DNA of 64,000 bases, taken from NCBI RefSeq assembly GCF_002797555.1, contig NZ_PGFA01000001.1, positions 868,001 through 932,000 of the forward strand, in the 5' to 3' direction. How positions within the stretch are numbered: the first letter of the stretch is position 1; every line of letters begins with the position of its first letter. Of the stretch, positions 63,666-64,000 are shown piece after piece. This DNA comes from Hymenobacter chitinivorans DSM 11115. GTDB lineage: Bacteria; Bacteroidota; Bacteroidia; Cytophagales; Hymenobacteraceae. Made by a program: the position numbers and the translations under genes. The notes under the pieces were generated by a model. The model saw only the letters and a list, made by a program, of their open reading frames with translations. It ran no database searches and was not told the DNA's origin.

Positions 63666-64000
63666 ATGACCAAGGCCTTTGTTTTCGGCAAATTTCTGCC
63701 TTTCCACCGCGGGCACGAACAGCTCATCCGCTTCGCGCTCCGGCACTGCGACCAGCTCACGGTGCTGGTGTGCGCCAGTGACCAGGAAACCGTGCCCGGC
63801 CCGCTTCGCCAGCAGTGGATTCAGGAAACCTTTGCTACTGAGCCCCGCGTGAGAGTGCAGCTGCTGGAATACCAGGAAAGTGAGCTGCCCAACACCTCCG
63901 AAACCTCCTTACCGGTGGCCACCATCTGGGCCGACCGGTTTCGGCAGCTGTTGCCCAACTGCACGCTGGTCGTGACTTCCGAACCTTACGGCGAGTTGGT
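63666..64000 (+). CDS. nadR: NadR-like nicotinamide-nucleotide adenylyltransferase, cut by the window end
   Basis: The first 111 residues are visible from the ATG at 63666. KAFVFGKFLPFHRGHEQLIRFAL carries the nucleotidyltransferase HxGH motif with the G-K-F-x-P-x-H-x-G-H form typical of NadR rather than of CoaD/NadD. LTVLVCASDQETVPGPLRQQWIQETF follows as in the family. A kinase domain would be expected downstream, outside the window. Likely role: conversion of nicotinamide mononucleotide to NAD, after uptake of a riboside by the preceding receptor. Confidence 0.85.
   Translation, partial: MTKAFVFGKFLPFHRGHEQLIRFALRHCDQLTVLVCASDQETVPGPLRQQWIQETFATEPRVRVQLLEYQESELPNTSETSLPVATIWADRFRQLLPNCTLVVTSEPYGEL

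Overview
The window reads as chromosome of a high-GC, pigmented member of the Bacteroidota, most likely Hymenobacter or a close relative (Cytophagales). This is inferred from several features: promoters of the TTG-N19/21-TAnnTTTG type, few Shine-Dalgarno sequences and frequent GTG/TTG starts, a type IX secretion (gliding motility-associated) C-terminal domain, a Bacteroidota-type single-subunit SdhC, MbnP and HYC_CC_PP family proteins, and a CrtZ/CrtI/CrtB/CrtW carotenoid set. No rRNA, tRNA, CRISPR array, transposase or phage gene was seen.

Layout. 1-4 kb: end of a GNAT acetyltransferase gene, a small secreted protein, ComEC, and an enoyl-CoA hydratase. 4.1-11.6 kb: carotenoid island, all on the + strand: crtZ, a MerR regulator with a CarH-like cobalamin-binding half, an ECF sigma factor, crtI, crtB, a small secreted protein, ispH and crtW. 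11.7-15.4 kb: a TPR sensor kinase and a LytTR response regulator whose 3' ends overlap, then an unknown gene. 15.4-18.8 kb: a minus-strand metal-type operon (HYC_CC_PP protein, TonB-dependent receptor, HMA-domain protein). 19.0-35.9 kb: a complete dcw cluster (mraZ, rsmH, ftsL-like, ftsI, murE, mraY, murD, ftsW, murG, murC, ftsQ, ftsA, ftsZ) with a textbook Bacteroidota promoter and a strong terminator. 35.9-42.3 kb: probable copper/redox island with two di-heme peroxidases, an MbnP-family lipoprotein, an outer-membrane barrel with an N-terminal Cys cluster, a small Cys/His protein and a CLC channel. 42.3-46.6 kb: an FMN reductase and the sdhCAB operon. 46.8-58.4 kb: a large secreted adhesin-like protein, fabD, a cold-shock protein, folK, a hydrolase, a long-chain polyprenyl diphosphate synthase, lipoproteins, a cytochrome P450 and a TlpA-like protein. 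58.5-64 kb: aconitase, a lipoprotein, a TonB-dependent receptor and the start of a NadR-like gene.

The two most interesting signals are regulatory and structural. First, the promoters of the ECF sigma gene and of ispH carry the same imperfect inverted repeat, built on TTTGTTTAAC and overlapping the -7 element. This suggests one regulator, plausibly the neighbouring CarH-like MerR protein, controls both sites, perhaps in response to light or cobalamin. Second, many intercistronic gaps inside operons (crtI-crtB, mraY-murD, murD-ftsW, ftsW-murG, ftsA-ftsZ, sdhA-sdhB) are filled with hairpins whose arms are degenerate tandem copies of a short word. The architecture is constant but the word differs from gap to gap. 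One such word run lies inside murC and another supplies the C-terminus of MurD. Two larger palindromic repeats (53.8-54.0 and 56.8-57.1 kb) start directly at stop codons with the same sequence.
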